Origin: Endotrypanum monterogeii | Taxonomy: Eukaryota; Euglenozoa; Kinetoplastea; Trypanosomatida; Trypanosomatidae | Assembly (NCBI GenBank): GCA_000333855.2 | Contig: CM007341.1 | Span: 341,414-405,413 of the forward strand | Length of the DNA stretch: 64,000 nt | Direction: 5' to 3' | In this document: one piece after another, positions 48,515 to 58,923 of the stretch | Numbering within the stretch: position 1 is the stretch's first letter | Layout of the letters: every line of letters begins with the position of its first letter | The notes under the pieces: model-generated | What the model was told of the DNA's origin: nothing | What the model saw: the letters and a program-made list of their open reading frames with translations, nothing else | Database searches by the model: none | Position numbers and translations under genes: made by a program

Positions 48515-49028
48515 ACCAGAATCCCGACGTAATGGGGGTCTAGGGAAGAAACCTGCTGTGATGCTGCCTTATTGATCTTCCTGCTTCACGAGGGTCATCT
48601 GGGACGTGCCCGCATGAAGAGGATTGCGTCGTCCCCGGTGCGTGTGTTGTATTCCAGCGCTACGTTGTGCTGGGATTGCGCAGTTGCAATTCATATCGAG
48701 CCCCTCCATACACACACACATACACACCCAGACCCACATACGTTTAGGCACTCCCCCAATTCGCTCTTCTATCCCCCTTGATTTTGTTCGCCTTTGTCTC
48801 GCGTGCTCTGTCATGCATCCCGGTGTTCATTGGTTCTCCTCTTCCCCTGTTATTATTTCTGCTGTTGTTGCCCACACAACGTTGTCATGGCTAGCTACTA
48901 CTTCCTCCCTGTCTGTCTGCGTATGTGTCTTCCTCTATGTGTGCTTGGTACGTTTTTTTTTTCTCTGTTGCCGAGGACGGTGTCAATGTATTTCTTTCCT
49001 CCCTTTTCGCGTTATGGGCACGCACAAG

Positions 49029-49065
<37 letters not shown>

Positions 49066-49472
49066 TCATACACAGATACGCATGCGTATGATACATGCAA
49101 CACCATTACACGTCCTTACTCCAGTAGGAACAGCAAAAAAGAAAACAAAATACACCGGATGCAAACGAATTTATGCATGTAGTGTTGCAGACTCTTCAGT
49201 GACTAGCTGTCCTCTTTCTCCCTCTACACTTTGTGATGTTTTTCCCCTCCTTTTTTTTTTTTACTGAGGTGATGGCGGAAGGAAAGGGGGGGGAGCTTCA
49301 GCCATGTTGAAGATACAGAGCAATGCGGACAGTGGCGAGGAGCCGCTGGGTACGGACAGCTCACTTGTCCTTCTCCATCTCTTCCACACCCCTTTCGCCA
49401 CTGATATGTTTTTTCTCTTCCTCATCTTGAATGGTATCGTCTCTCTTCCATCGTCTGTTTGTTTCCTCACGT

Positions 49473-49475
<3 letters not shown>

Positions 49476-49516
<41 letters not shown>
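49476..49516 (+). repeat. Compound TA-TG microsatellite
   Basis: About 14 TA units pass into six TG units in the spacer before the large coiled-coil protein gene. Confidence 0.95.
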
Positions 49517-49996
49517 CATGCGGTGATTTGCCGTCCTCTATTGCTACGCTCTGCACACGTGTTCGGTATATACGAACATACTTTTTAAAAAATTTGGTCC
49601 AAGGCAGTACGCAGCACAGCACCGCCCTGAGGAGGAGGAGAAGGGGTACAACATCTCAAACATTTCATCCTTCAAAAAAAAAAAAGGAAGGGAGGTCACA
49701 CGAGGCTCCGGTAGAAGTTCAGTCCCCTCCCCTCTCCTCCCCACTCCCCACTCCCGCCGAGATAGAAAATGAAAAGGTTATCAAGGCCTTCATTCCAGCG
49801 ACACGCATCCCTCTCACTCACACATAATAGAACATATTCACCGGGCTCTGTAGCACGCTAGTAGCGTGTAGACAACCTGCGTTTATTCCCTCCCTCCTCC
49901 TCCCATTAGAGACTAGAGCACATATCGCTTTCCCTTTGAACACTTGGGTCAGCGCACACCGCACACTGGGTTGCTCTGTTGCAACCGCTGTGTGCA

Positions 49997-49997
49997 T

Positions 49998-50029
<32 letters not shown>

Positions 50030-50043
50030 CTATATATATATAT
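49997..50043 (+). repeat. Compound CA-TA microsatellite
   Basis: A CA run passes into TA units with one TC interruption, about 50 bases upstream of the ATG at 50095. Confidence 0.95.
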
Positions 50044-50094
50044 CATATAGTATACATATTTACGAATACACACATAGATTCCCTTCCCCCCTTC

Positions 50095-53000
50095 ATGAGT
50101 GTGCACACATCTACCAATGTGGACTTGATGCCCGTGTCTCACGTCAACCCCGCATTGCGGCGCACGTTGAGGGATGCAGGGTTGCTTACCACTGCAGCGG
50201 CGTCGACCTCTGCCGTACCCGTAGACGCGTTTCTCGCCGCTGGGCCTTTCTCGCACAGCCTCGTGCCCATGCAGTGCAGATCAAACCGTGGCTACGATCC
50301 TTATCGAGCTTGTAGGGTTTACATGGATCGGTTGCTAGAGCTGCAAAGTCAGCAAATGGATCTTGTTGAGTCTCTGAGGGCTGCGTTTTTCGGTCCGTCC
50401 ATGCATACGAGGTTGGTCTCCACTGTGCGTGACCCGCCCGGTGCTCCTCAGCAGAGAGGTGTTGTCAAGGTAGCTATAAATAAAATGGGAAGCGCCCTCT
50501 CGAGCGTTGGTGGTAGTGATAGCACAAGTGCACATGAAGAAAGACCGTTGGGCACTGATGATGAAGTGACCTTCCAACCGCCGTCGGCATCGTTCTCTTC
50601 TCTCGTGTCTCTCGTTGATCGCTTACGTGTTCTCCAGCACGAGTCGACCGAGTTTGCTTTCATTCGATGCTTGCCCTCACTCACCGAGCTTTTCGGCAAC
50701 TTCGAGGCGTACTGGGCGTGGAAGCGTGCTCAGGCAGACGATAGTGGCGTGCAGCAGATGGATGGGGAAAAGAAAGCCCACACCAATCTTTTCCCTGCGA
50801 ACATAGACCCCGCTCAGAGTCCCATAGATGGTGCAACGACGGCGGGTGGAGCGTCCCCGCACCAATGCGGTTACCATCAGCGCCCATCGACACTGCGCCA
50901 GCGTTACGACGAGGCCTTGCACGCCCGTGAAGGTTTTTTCGATTCCCTCCAGCAATACATTGATACTGTGCGCGGTTTGGATGCCCAGCTGGGGCAGTGG
51001 TGTCGGAGTCGAGACTCTGACTCTGCGACGCCATCTGCCGGGGGATGGCATATAGCGAGTGCTACGGAGGCAGATCACACACCCGTCGCCGCACCACATG
51101 ATGTCGGTACTAATGCACGAAATCAGTCCTCTGGGCTCGAGGCATACATCTCTCATCTCGTCGAGGTAACAAAAACGACGTTCCACATGGCGCAAGTGCT
51201 ACAAGCAGCGCTCAGGGCCCTCTGCTGTCCTTCTTCCAGCAGTGGTGTGTTCGCACTCAAACTCCGCGCGACGTCGTTGGTGAAAGACCAGGGCCTTCCC
51301 AGAGGCTCGCCGGCACTACGGAAAGGAGAGGGGAATACGGACCCTGACTCGCGTGGGGTTGACCCGGGCCGACGCCCTCTTCTGCAAGTTCGATCTTCTG
51401 TGAACAGCAGTGAAGATATGAGGAGCGTTATCACGCACGCGAAACACGACGGGTTGCATTTCTCGAACAAGTTCGACGGCGCATCACCTAAGTGCTCACG
51501 GGAGCCTCGCCCGAGTGTCTTTAGTGTCCAGGCAGACTGCCGCTCTCCAAGTCCTCATAACCCCCGCAATGAGGCGTCAAGTGATCCTCTCAGTACTGCT
51601 CAGCCGAGTGGCACCGGAATGGTGAGGGCGACCACGGAGGATGTGCAGGGCTCCTGGATGGATGTCCTCTCCCCGCTTACCCCTGCTCCGGCGTCTGCCG
51701 TGAGTCCAGCGAGCCCCTCGCTTTCCGTGCCAGGGTGTGTGGAGGAGTGTGGGTCACAGCAACAGTTGCGAAGACAGCGACACCGTAGGGGAAGCAGGTC
51801 ACTCTCCTCACCACCGACATCAGATGGAGCGATCTATGCGAGGGATCATGCCTCCCTGATTTCTTCTTCGAAGTCACCCCAGCTTCGCGCTTCGCCGCAC
51901 GCTGCCAGTGTAGCTCCACTGTCACCGTTGTCTGGTCACCGCGGCGCCTCCACACCTGTCGCTATTTTCGTCCCTCCGCAGTCAAGCGAGAAGCGTGCTA
52001 TCAAGGAGCGTCATCTTTCGTTTGGAACACCGCCCCTAACGTCCGGGGAGGAGAGACTTGACGAGGCTGAGGACTACAGAGACGTCCAAGCTGCTGTGAC
52101 GCCCAGCGGTACATTTTGCCCAACAACAAACAAGTCCGTGACGCGCGACCATGACGCCGGCGTATCGAGTCACCTGGCCACCGACGCCGACTCTTCACAA
52201 GCGTCAATGAAACAACTTCCTGGCCAAGATGGGGTTCGGTCGCTTCTACCTGAGTTAGCCCTAGCCTCAAGGTCAGAGGATTTTGTGTCTGGTGGGTGCG
52301 CTGCGTTGCACCAAGGCTGCCCAGCAGCCGTTAGTCGTCGATCTGTCACTCGTGAACGGAGCACCTCCGCTGGCAGTCACCACGACATGATTGAACAGAG
52401 GAAGGGCGATACGCAATGCTCAACAGTGGTGGATATTGTACCTCCGTCCAGGCTCTTGTCGCAGCATCTAGGTGATGGTCGATCCGTGTCTATCTTGCCA
52501 CTATCTGATGGTGTGCGGAAGTCCGGAAGGGTCTGCGGGACATCACCGCCCTCGCCCTCGCCGTCCCCTCCCCCGCAGCGCGTATTGGCGACGTACACGG
52601 CATCTGCCTCGACAGTTAGAGGCGCATCTCTTTCTCTCCGTCAGGGTACATCTCCCTACTCTCTCTCTCCGCGATCGTTCTCCATGCATAGCGATGCGTG
52701 TCATACCTCTATTTGTAGTACAGATGGCGACCCGATCGGGTACGGGTTCTCCAATGCGGGACGCGCTGCGACGGTCCCGACATCCCTGTGGCCGCAACTG
52801 TACCACAGGGCAGCATCAAGCTCGTCGCTGATTGCTACACCAGTGCTCAACGTCAACGAGGTTTCCGAAAGTGCCAAGCTCGCAGATCCCACCACGGCTG
52901 AGATGCCAACTTCAGACCGTGCTCCATCGAACGCACCAGAGGGCGGTGTCGTCACAACGGTGATCCAGGCCGCCCCGTGCACGGTAGATCCGGGTTTCTA

Positions 53001-56000
53001 CACAGCGCATGGCAGCGGCCCCGGCTTCTCGTCGCCACCATCCCTTGCTTCCACGCTTCATGCTTCTGCGAGTTCTGTACCGCTGGAGCAGTCGTTGCGG
53101 TCACCGCATCAGACGCAGGACCACAGCCAACAGTTGGCTGATCTGCAGTCCAATGTACGAGAGTGGAACTGCACCTTCAGTCCCGTTCCGTTGACTCTGG
53201 ACAGCGTTGAGAAGGAGCTGGGTGAGGTGGAGCATCGCCTGCAAGTCCCGGCACCAACACACCACAACTCATCGACGGCATCCGAGATGAGCTTGGCGGC
53301 TGGGACCCGCACCGCTCTTGATACAATGTGCCATTCGGTGGAGGAACGCGTGAGAGTGACTCTCCAAAAGGAGCTCAAGGCTCTACGTGCAGAGCAGCGC
53401 CACAGTCTTCACAAGATGCGCAAGTATATTAGGCACACATTCGAGGAGGTTTCTGAATCGCTTTCTGCAGTAGGCAGCTGCAAACACAGCAGCAGAGGCA
53501 GCAGCTCTGCAAGTAGCAGGGGTCAGCGCTATGACACTGCACAGAGGACCAACAACGACAATGCGACCGATGACATGGCGAGGAGCCGGAAGGCTTTGGT
53601 GGAAACAGAAGAGAGACGAGGCGCCGAGTGCGCCTCAAAAGACACCCAATCCCCAATCCCCAAAAGGGCCGTTGGGGCTTCAAATGTAATTCCTGACACT
53701 CCCACCAGTAACATAACCGCTCCTTCTCACGCACCCTCGACTAACATGCGACAGTCACCGCAGGGGACCTCCGTCGCCCGGGTATCTCCGAGGGTACAGG
53801 TGCTTCAGCGCTCCTTGGCACTCTCTGAAGCCAAGACAGCAAGATTGGAGCAACTTACGGTGCAGCTAAAGAAGCGGTTGTGGATGGCGGAGTTGTCACG
53901 GCTGTCACCAACATCCGCCATGACGGGGCCCGATGCAAAAACAGCGGCAATGAGAGGGGGTCGCATCAGATTGCGCGATGCGTTTATATACGCTCCCTCG
54001 AGCGACACCGGTGCTGCCAAGGCGGGTAGTGAGTTAGGCAGGCCTAACGCCAGTCAGGAAACTAGGCACGAGGCTCATTCCGAAAGTGATGCTGTTGCTG
54101 CTGCGACTGACAGTAGCGTAACGGCCGAGGAGAGAGCCATGCTGTACTTGGTAGATCGCGAATTGGGTTGCCGCGCTGCATCGGGGACACACTCTCCGGC
54201 TCAGCATTGCCCTAGTCCACTTCTGAAGGAGTGGCTCTCATCTTACGACTCCCCAAACGATGGGCATGCTATATGGCACCTCTCCTCCTCCTCGGCGAGG
54301 CAGGAGTGCTCATCCGACATGCAGTGCTTCGAGGACGATAGGACTGCCCGCGTTTGCCCAGCGGACTCCTCAGCGGCACCTCCAGCCCCTGTGAAGGAGC
54401 TTGGGGCTCGCGAAATGTACTTGAGCGCTGCGCCACGTGTAGGCGCGACCAGCACCACAACTGCAACGGGGTCACTTCATATCCGTCAGCAGCGAGCGTC
54501 GATTTTTGATTTGTTGCGTCGGGAGCAAAGCCTGTGGAGCGAGCAGCCTTGTGCGCAAAGATGGCGACCGCGGCTGCGGATGCAGAGGGAGGGCTTCTCG
54601 CGCCTCCCACTGCCATCTCTGCTAGATCCTGCTCAAGACACCGCCACCACACTGCCGGAGGACCCCACGTCATCGGTGCCGTCGGCATTGCGAGGGACTC
54701 GGAGAAGTGAGCACCACCCCTACAACGCAGGCGCATCGTCTAGTGAGGCTGGTGGGGAGAGGGATGCCGAGGCAGCAGCTGGTCATCCTAGGCAGGCAGT
54801 GGTCTCCGACTGTGGGGCAGCGATACTCAACGACGGAAATTTTTCTGCGATTGGGGGACTTCGATCACCTGCTTCAGTTTCCACGCTTCGCGTCGACAAT
54901 GTCTTACAGAATGCTAAACGCCTCCTTCAGCGCCGAAGGGAATGTCTTGGTTCAGGGCATCATGCCATCCATGACGGGTGGCACCGTTCTCCGTTACTGA
55001 TGAGCGGATCGCAATCGCTCTTCACTGCTGTATCCTCACCCCAGACTCTGCCCGAAACTAAATGGGACTCTGCAGAGATGAGTCATCGTCTCCACGAAGA
55101 TGGAGCAAGAGTTGCGCCAGCTGCCTTGCCTGGCTGTCCCCATCAACGAGGTCCGTGGGGCAATTACATACAGCACCACGGTGGTGCCTCGCCTGTGTCA
55201 CAAACTTGTGCAGCTGTTGCTCCTGATCCTGGCGTGAGGGGTACTGATGTTGCGTTGAAGCGTAACGATCAATCCGTGCACCGCGGCGCAGTCGGCTTGA
55301 GGACCGGGGACAGTGCACGTCTTCTTCACCCGTACGTACAATCGCCGGAGAGCACCTCCCGCTGTTTCGATTCTTTTCCCTGTTCTGCAATGGTGCAGCC
55401 AGACGGCAAGGTGCCACACGTGTCACTGCCGGGCAACGTATCCCATGATTCGCAGCGCGAGGCGTCAGCAAGATCCGTGCGTTACCGCGTTGATAGCGCG
55501 GCATTGCCACTTCAGCCAGAGGATCCGGAGATGAGGGTGGCGACAAGTTCGCGGGAGCGCTCTGTTGGCAGTAACAACGATCTTGTCGTCGATCACCACG
55601 AACGCAGTCGACCGCGCTCCGCTTCTTCGGCAGATGGCGACTACAGTCGATCGTCGTCCCGCAGCATGGGTACAGGCAGCACGCGCAGTTTTCCGGGCTC
55701 TGCGATTCCGCATCCTGCAGCAGCGTTACAAGTGCAGGAGGAGAGAGAGGCAGTCTCGGTGTCTCGGACATCTAGATTGAGCCCTAGGCTGAGTCACCCG
55801 ACTACCAGCTCGACTTCGTCTACAGCGTCTTGCAATTCTGCGCAGCAGCAGTTTATGATGACGCTACAGGAGCAGGAGTCCACCTTGACATCGGCTCTTA
55901 ACCAGCTGCGGGAGCAGCAGAGGCGACTAGAAGAGAAGCGCAGGCAGTTGTCGCAGCTGGCGAGAAAAAAGCCAGCGGGCGCTTCGCAAGGAGCACCCCA

Positions 56001-56238
56001 AACGCGTCGTTGCAGTGGCCCACGCCTCACCGGCACCGCCAAAGGAGGCCCTCGTCGCCGTAACGATGCAGCCAAGACAGTAGGAGAGACGTCTCATACC
56101 CCAGCAGACCTCGACCGCCTTCTGAAGCGATTCGCAACGGCAGCGGCGTCCCTGGAGGAGCGCGAGCAGCGAATGCTGCAGGCATTGCGGGTGGTGCAGC
56201 GGCAGCGGAGCGCCTTGTCACGTGATGACCTGCTCTAG
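50095..56238 (+). CDS. Very large coiled-coil protein, unrecognised
   Basis: A 2,047-aa protein that I do not recognise. The N-terminal 350 residues have helical islands (LLELQSQQMDLVESLRAAFF; FSSLVSLVDRLRVLQHE; EALHAREGFFDSLQQYIDTV). From about 420 to 1,020 it is Ser/Pro-rich and probably disordered. Coiled-coil segments then appear at about 1,040-1,065, 1,078-1,125 (VRVTLQKELKALRAEQRH) and 1,235-1,265 (LSEAKTARLEQLTVQLKKRL). After another disordered stretch, two further coils close the protein at about 1,915-1,955 (ALNQLREQQRRLEEKRR) and 2,004-2,044. No membrane span or enzymatic motif is visible. The layout suits a cytoskeletal or basal-body scaffold, but that is inference. The ATG at 50095 is used because the longer open frame starts at a non-ATG codon and reads through TA repeats. 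Confidence 0.8.
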   Translation: MSVHTSTNVDLMPVSHVNPALRRTLRDAGLLTTAAASTSAVPVDAFLAAGPFSHSLVPMQCRSNRGYDPYRACRVYMDRLLELQSQQMDLVESLRAAFFGPSMHTRLVSTVRDPPGAPQQRGVVKVAINKMGSALSSVGGSDSTSAHEERPLGTDDEVTFQPPSASFSSLVSLVDRLRVLQHESTEFAFIRCLPSLTELFGNFEAYWAWKRAQADDSGVQQMDGEKKAHTNLFPANIDPAQSPIDGATTAGGASPHQCGYHQRPSTLRQRYDEALHAREGFFDSLQQYIDTVRGLDAQLGQWCRSRDSDSATPSAGGWHIASATEADHTPVAAPHDVGTNARNQSSGLEAYISHLVEVTKTTFHMAQVLQAALRALCCPSSSSGVFALKLRATSLVKDQGLPRGSPALRKGEGNTDPDSRGVDPGRRPLLQVRSSVNSSEDMRSVITHAKHDGLHFSNKFDGASPKCSREPRPSVFSVQADCRSPSPHNPRNEASSDPLSTAQPSGTGMVRATTEDVQGSWMDVLSPLTPAPASAVSPASPSLSVPGCVEECGSQQQLRRQRHRRGSRSLSSPPTSDGAIYARDHASLISSSKSPQLRASPHAASVAPLSPLSGHRGASTPVAIFVPPQSSEKRAIKERHLSFGTPPLTSGEERLDEAEDYRDVQAAVTPSGTFCPTTNKSVTRDHDAGVSSHLATDADSSQASMKQLPGQDGVRSLLPELALASRSEDFVSGGCAALHQGCPAAVSRRSVTRERSTSAGSHHDMIEQRKGDTQCSTVVDIVPPSRLLSQHLGDGRSVSILPLSDGVRKSGRVCGTSPPSPSPSPPPQRVLATYTASASTVRGASLSLRQGTSPYSLSPRSFSMHSDACHTSICSTDGDPIGYGFSNAGRAATVPTSLWPQLYHRAASSSSLIATPVLNVNEVSESAKLADPTTAEMPTSDRAPSNAPEGGVVTTVIQAAPCTVDPGFYTAHGSGPGFSSPPSLASTLHASASSVPLEQSLRSPHQTQDHSQQLADLQSNVREWNCTFSPVPLTLDSVEKELGEVEHRLQVPAPTHHNSSTASEMSLAAGTRTALDTMCHSVEERVRVTLQKELKALRAEQRHSLHKMRKYIRHTFEEVSESLSAVGSCKHSSRGSSSASSRGQRYDTAQRTNNDNATDDMARSRKALVETEERRGAECASKDTQSPIPKRAVGASNVIPDTPTSNITAPSHAPSTNMRQSPQGTSVARVSPRVQVLQRSLALSEAKTARLEQLTVQLKKRLWMAELSRLSPTSAMTGPDAKTAAMRGGRIRLRDAFIYAPSSDTGAAKAGSELGRPNASQETRHEAHSESDAVAAATDSSVTAEERAMLYLVDRELGCRAASGTHSPAQHCPSPLLKEWLSSYDSPNDGHAIWHLSSSSARQECSSDMQCFEDDRTARVCPADSSAAPPAPVKELGAREMYLSAAPRVGATSTTTATGSLHIRQQRASIFDLLRREQSLWSEQPCAQRWRPRLRMQREGFSRLPLPSLLDPAQDTATTLPEDPTSSVPSALRGTRRSEHHPYNAGASSSEAGGERDAEAAAGHPRQAVVSDCGAAILNDGNFSAIGGLRSPASVSTLRVDNVLQNAKRLLQRRRECLGSGHHAIHDGWHRSPLLMSGSQSLFTAVSSPQTLPETKWDSAEMSHRLHEDGARVAPAALPGCPHQRGPWGNYIQHHGGASPVSQTCAAVAPDPGVRGTDVALKRNDQSVHRGAVGLRTGDSARLLHPYVQSPESTSRCFDSFPCSAMVQPDGKVPHVSLPGNVSHDSQREASARSVRYRVDSAALPLQPEDPEMRVATSSRERSVGSNNDLVVDHHERSRPRSASSADGDYSRSSSRSMGTGSTRSFPGSAIPHPAAALQVQEEREAVSVSRTSRLSPRLSHPTTSSTSSTASCNSAQQQFMMTLQEQESTLTSALNQLREQQRRLEEKRRQLSQLARKKPAGASQGAPQTRRCSGPRLTGTAKGGPRRRNDAAKTVGETSHTPADLDRLLKRFATAAASLEEREQRMLQALRVVQRQRSALSRDDLL

Positions 56239-56287
56239 CTGTGGCGGTGAGGCGGGAAATATTCTTCGGGTGCGGGAAAGCTTTCCC

Positions 56288-56318
56288 TCGACATTATATG
56301 GAAAACTAAGACACACAC

Positions 56319-56364
<46 letters not shown>
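56288..56364 (+). repeat. Palindromic CA-TA-TG microsatellite, left of gap
   Basis: TCGACATTATATGGAAAACT is followed by CA, TA and TG runs that are mutually complementary. The same unit recurs at 56411-56485 on the other side of the N gap. Confidence 0.9.
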
Positions 56365-56390
56365 ATTGTTTTTTTTATTAGTATACTACG

Positions 56391-56410
56391 NNNNNNNNNN
56401 NNNNNNNNNN
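56391..56410. other. Assembly gap (20 N)
   Basis: Twenty unknown bases. Both flanks carry the same unique-plus-microsatellite unit, so the gap probably marks an unresolved tandem or a failed overlap of one locus rather than a measured distance. Confidence 0.99.
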
Positions 56411-56441
56411 TCGACATTATATGGAAAACTAAGACACACAC

Positions 56442-56485
<44 letters not shown>
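56411..56485 (+). repeat. Palindromic CA-TA-TG microsatellite, right of gap
   Basis: Second copy of the unit at 56288-56364, offset by 123 bases. It starts immediately at the gap edge, which points to an assembly overlap that was not merged. Confidence 0.9.
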
Positions 56486-56486
<1 letters not shown>

Positions 56487-57152
56487 ATGTTTTTTTTTTA
56501 TAGATACAACGTATTGCCCCCCCCTCTCCTCTCAATTCATTGCTTCTTTATTTCCCCTTCCCTCCTCCTCCTCCTTTGCCCCCCCCCCCCCCGCCCCTCG
56601 GTGTGTGCTCGTTCGGAGGTGAGGGGAGAGGAGGACAGCGGGGCGGGGTCCCTGCAGACATGAGAGGGGGAAGAGGATGTGCGAAGTCTGTATACATTTT
56701 CTTTGGGTATTACCTTGATGCCCCTTTCCCCCATTGAAGGACATCTTTAGCCCCCCTTCTCCGCTCCCCATCTGCAGACTACCAATCGCCGTGTCGCGGG
56801 GGTGAGGCGTGTATGAGGGTACACAACAACCCAGCATCATGCGTACATGCCAAATTATTTGGCAAAACTGATTGATCTGTGTCTTCTCTACACTTTGCTT
56901 CAACCCCCTTCTATTGCTCTTTGGACATCTTTTGTAATGACGCCGCTGTACGTGAGGCGCATGCGGTTGCACAGCGCAAACCTATACTCATCGAGAGAGG
57001 GAGACTGCTGACCTTCGCCTCATAACTACATAGATTTTAGTTCCATCTTCGTCGCTGGACGCTGCTTGTGTGTTGTCTTTGCAGTGATTTCGAGGATCTA
57101 CTGGTACTCTGCAACGCACACACATACACGTACAGATACCCCCCCCCTCCAC

Positions 57153-57195
<43 letters not shown>
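57153..57195 (+). repeat. Compound CA-TA microsatellite
   Basis: A short CA run passes into about 17 TA units in the spacer before epsilon-tubulin. Confidence 0.95.
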
Positions 57196-57200
<5 letters not shown>

Positions 57201-57430
57201 CAGCAAACCTGACGCCTACTTTTTCCCCCTCTGTTACTGTCATCGTCGTCGTTGTTCTGCACGATCGCGAATATCTCGCACGTTTCGGTGATGATGTTGG
57301 TGAGAGAACAGGTTAACTTCACCTGCTCATTCCCGTTTTCGCTGTGACTCCTGCTACTCGCTTTCTCTTTTTTTTTGTTTCCTTGGGTCTGACTGTGTGC
57401 CCGCTCGTGTGACTGGTGCGGTAGACTCTC

Positions 57431-57453
57431 TGCCTTTCTCCCCCCTTCCCCAG
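57431..57453 (+). promoter_or_regulatory. Candidate spliced-leader acceptor of epsilon-tubulin
   Basis: A 20-base pyrimidine-only stretch ends in CCCCAG with AG at 57452-57453, 57 bases before the ATG at 57511. The form matches trypanosomatid trans-splice sites. Confidence 0.65.
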
Positions 57454-57510
57454 ATTCTTGTCCGTTGTGTTATTGTCGTCCCCGGTCGGCCGTCTCTGAT
57501 TCGTTCCATC

Positions 57511-58923
57511 ATGCCCCGCGAAATTGTGACCGTGCAGGTGGGCCAGTGCGGCAACCAGCTCGGTCAGCGCTGGTTCGATGTCATGTTGCAGGAACATAAA
57601 GCGTACCCACAGCATCCCGAGGCTCGGGATGCTGTCTTTCTCGAGGATGCAAATCACCCGGGTCGGTTGAAGGCGAGATGCGTAGCGGTGGACATGGAGC
57701 AGGGCGTTCTGCACGCGATGTTGCGCGGTCCGCTGAGGGACATCTTCGACGCGAACTTCTTCGTTTCCGATGTCAGCGGGGCTGGGAATAACTGGGCCGT
57801 GGGGCATATGGAGTATGGTGACCGCTACCTCGACTCCATCTCGGAGTCGGTGCGTAACCAGGTGGAGCAATGCGACTGCATACAGTCTTTCTTTGTGATG
57901 CACTCCCTGAGTGGTGGCACTGGATCCGGCCTGGGCACACGTATCCTCGGCATGTTAGAAGACGAGTTTCCGCACGTCTTTCGCATATGCCCTGTGGTCA
58001 TGCCATCAGAGGTGGACGACGTTGTGACCGCGCCCTACAACAGCTGTTTCTCGCTGAAGGAGCTCATCGAGCATGCGGATTGCGTGCTGCCGCTCGACAA
58101 CGACGCTCTCGCGCGAATGGCAGACCGTGCCCTTGGCAATGGTCGTAATGCCCGTGGTGTGATGGCGAGTGGGGTGCCCCAGTCACACTCTTTCTCGGCG
58201 GCGCAGCCAACCAGCACAAAGGGACTTCCCTACGACTCTATGAACGGGCTTGTGGCCCAGCTTCTGAGCAACCTCACGTGTGCCATGCGGTTCCCTGGAC
58301 CACTCAACATGGACATCAACGAAATTACGACAAACCTAGTTCCGTATCCGCGGCTGCACCTCCTCACCGCTGCGATCGCACCGTTGAGTGTCTCCAGCAA
58401 GCACGCCGTTGTGGGTCCGCGCTCAGTGGATGCGATGGTTGCTGCGTGTCTGAGACCAGAGCATCAGTTTGTGGACGTCCGTCATGGTCAGGGTAGCGCC
58501 ATAACACGAGATGCTGGTAGAAGCCTGGCGACGGCACTCATCGCACGTGGGCCGCAGACCACCGTGGGTGACCTCACTCGTGGTGTTGGTCGGCTACGTG
58601 AGCAGATGGAGATGCCATACTGGAACGAGGATGGGTTCAAGACCGCGCTGTGCGGGGTCAGCCCCCTGGGCCACAAGGACTCGATGCTTCTCCTTGCCAA
58701 CCACTGTGCTATTCGAGGCAAGGTCGAGGCGATGCTCTCCAAGTACGAGCGACTTTATTCAGTTCGTTCCCACGTGCATCACTACGAGCAGTACCTCTCT
58801 GCTGCATATTTTAGCAACACCATCGAGACCCTTCGAACGCTTGTGGACGACTACGCCTACCTCGACACAGCAGCGCCGCCAAAGGATATGCCACGCAGCA
58901 TGAAGGAACTCATTTATTTCTAA
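57511..58923 (+). CDS. TUBE1: Epsilon-tubulin
   Basis: A 470-aa tubulin of the epsilon class (usual length about 475), a centriole/basal-body tubulin needed for triplet microtubules and present in organisms with complex centrioles. The N-terminal tubulin motif is VTVQVGQCGNQLGQRWFD. The GTP-binding glycine loop reads SGGTGSGLGT (134-143), with Ser in place of the first Gly of the usual GGGTGSG. Epsilon-specific regions include SVRNQVEQCDCIQSFFVMHS, DDVVTAPYNSCFSLKELIEHADCVLPLDN and YDSMNGLVAQLLSNLTCAMRF, then LNMDINEITTNLVPYPRLHLL. The C-terminus lacks the acidic glutamate-rich tail of alpha- and beta-tubulin and ends SMKELIYF. The open frame starts 38 codons earlier at a non-ATG codon. The ATG giving MPREIVTV is the conserved start and lies after the AG at 57452-57453. 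Confidence 0.96.
   Translation: MPREIVTVQVGQCGNQLGQRWFDVMLQEHKAYPQHPEARDAVFLEDANHPGRLKARCVAVDMEQGVLHAMLRGPLRDIFDANFFVSDVSGAGNNWAVGHMEYGDRYLDSISESVRNQVEQCDCIQSFFVMHSLSGGTGSGLGTRILGMLEDEFPHVFRICPVVMPSEVDDVVTAPYNSCFSLKELIEHADCVLPLDNDALARMADRALGNGRNARGVMASGVPQSHSFSAAQPTSTKGLPYDSMNGLVAQLLSNLTCAMRFPGPLNMDINEITTNLVPYPRLHLLTAAIAPLSVSSKHAVVGPRSVDAMVAACLRPEHQFVDVRHGQGSAITRDAGRSLATALIARGPQTTVGDLTRGVGRLREQMEMPYWNEDGFKTALCGVSPLGHKDSMLLLANHCAIRGKVEAMLSKYERLYSVRSHVHHYEQYLSAAYFSNTIETLRTLVDDYAYLDTAAPPKDMPRSMKELIYF

Larger units (their letters stand above)
48515..50094. other. Spacer before the 2,047-aa protein gene
   Basis: No supported gene. It includes a CA run at about 49033-49064, a TA-TG compound run at 49476-49516 and a CA-TA run at 49997-50043. 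TTTATTCCCTCCCTCCTCCT leads to an AG at 49908-49909; a second candidate AG is at 50075-50076, before a final pyrimidine stretch adjoining the ATG. An ATG frame at 49304-49588 is judged spurious because it reads through the TA run. Confidence 0.5.
56239..57510. other. Spacer with assembly gap before epsilon-tubulin
   Basis: No gene seen. It contains duplicated CA-TA-TG palindromic microsatellites around a 20-N gap, C-runs near 56517 and 56580, and a CA-TA run at 57153-57195. TGCCTTTCTCCCCCCTTCCCCAG ends in an AG at 57452-57453, the likely acceptor for epsilon-tubulin. Confidence 0.6.

Noticed and set aside
49304..49588. 94-codon ATG frame before the 2,047-aa protein gene
   Set aside because: It runs directly through a TA-TG microsatellite, producing Tyr-Ile and Cys-Val repeats.
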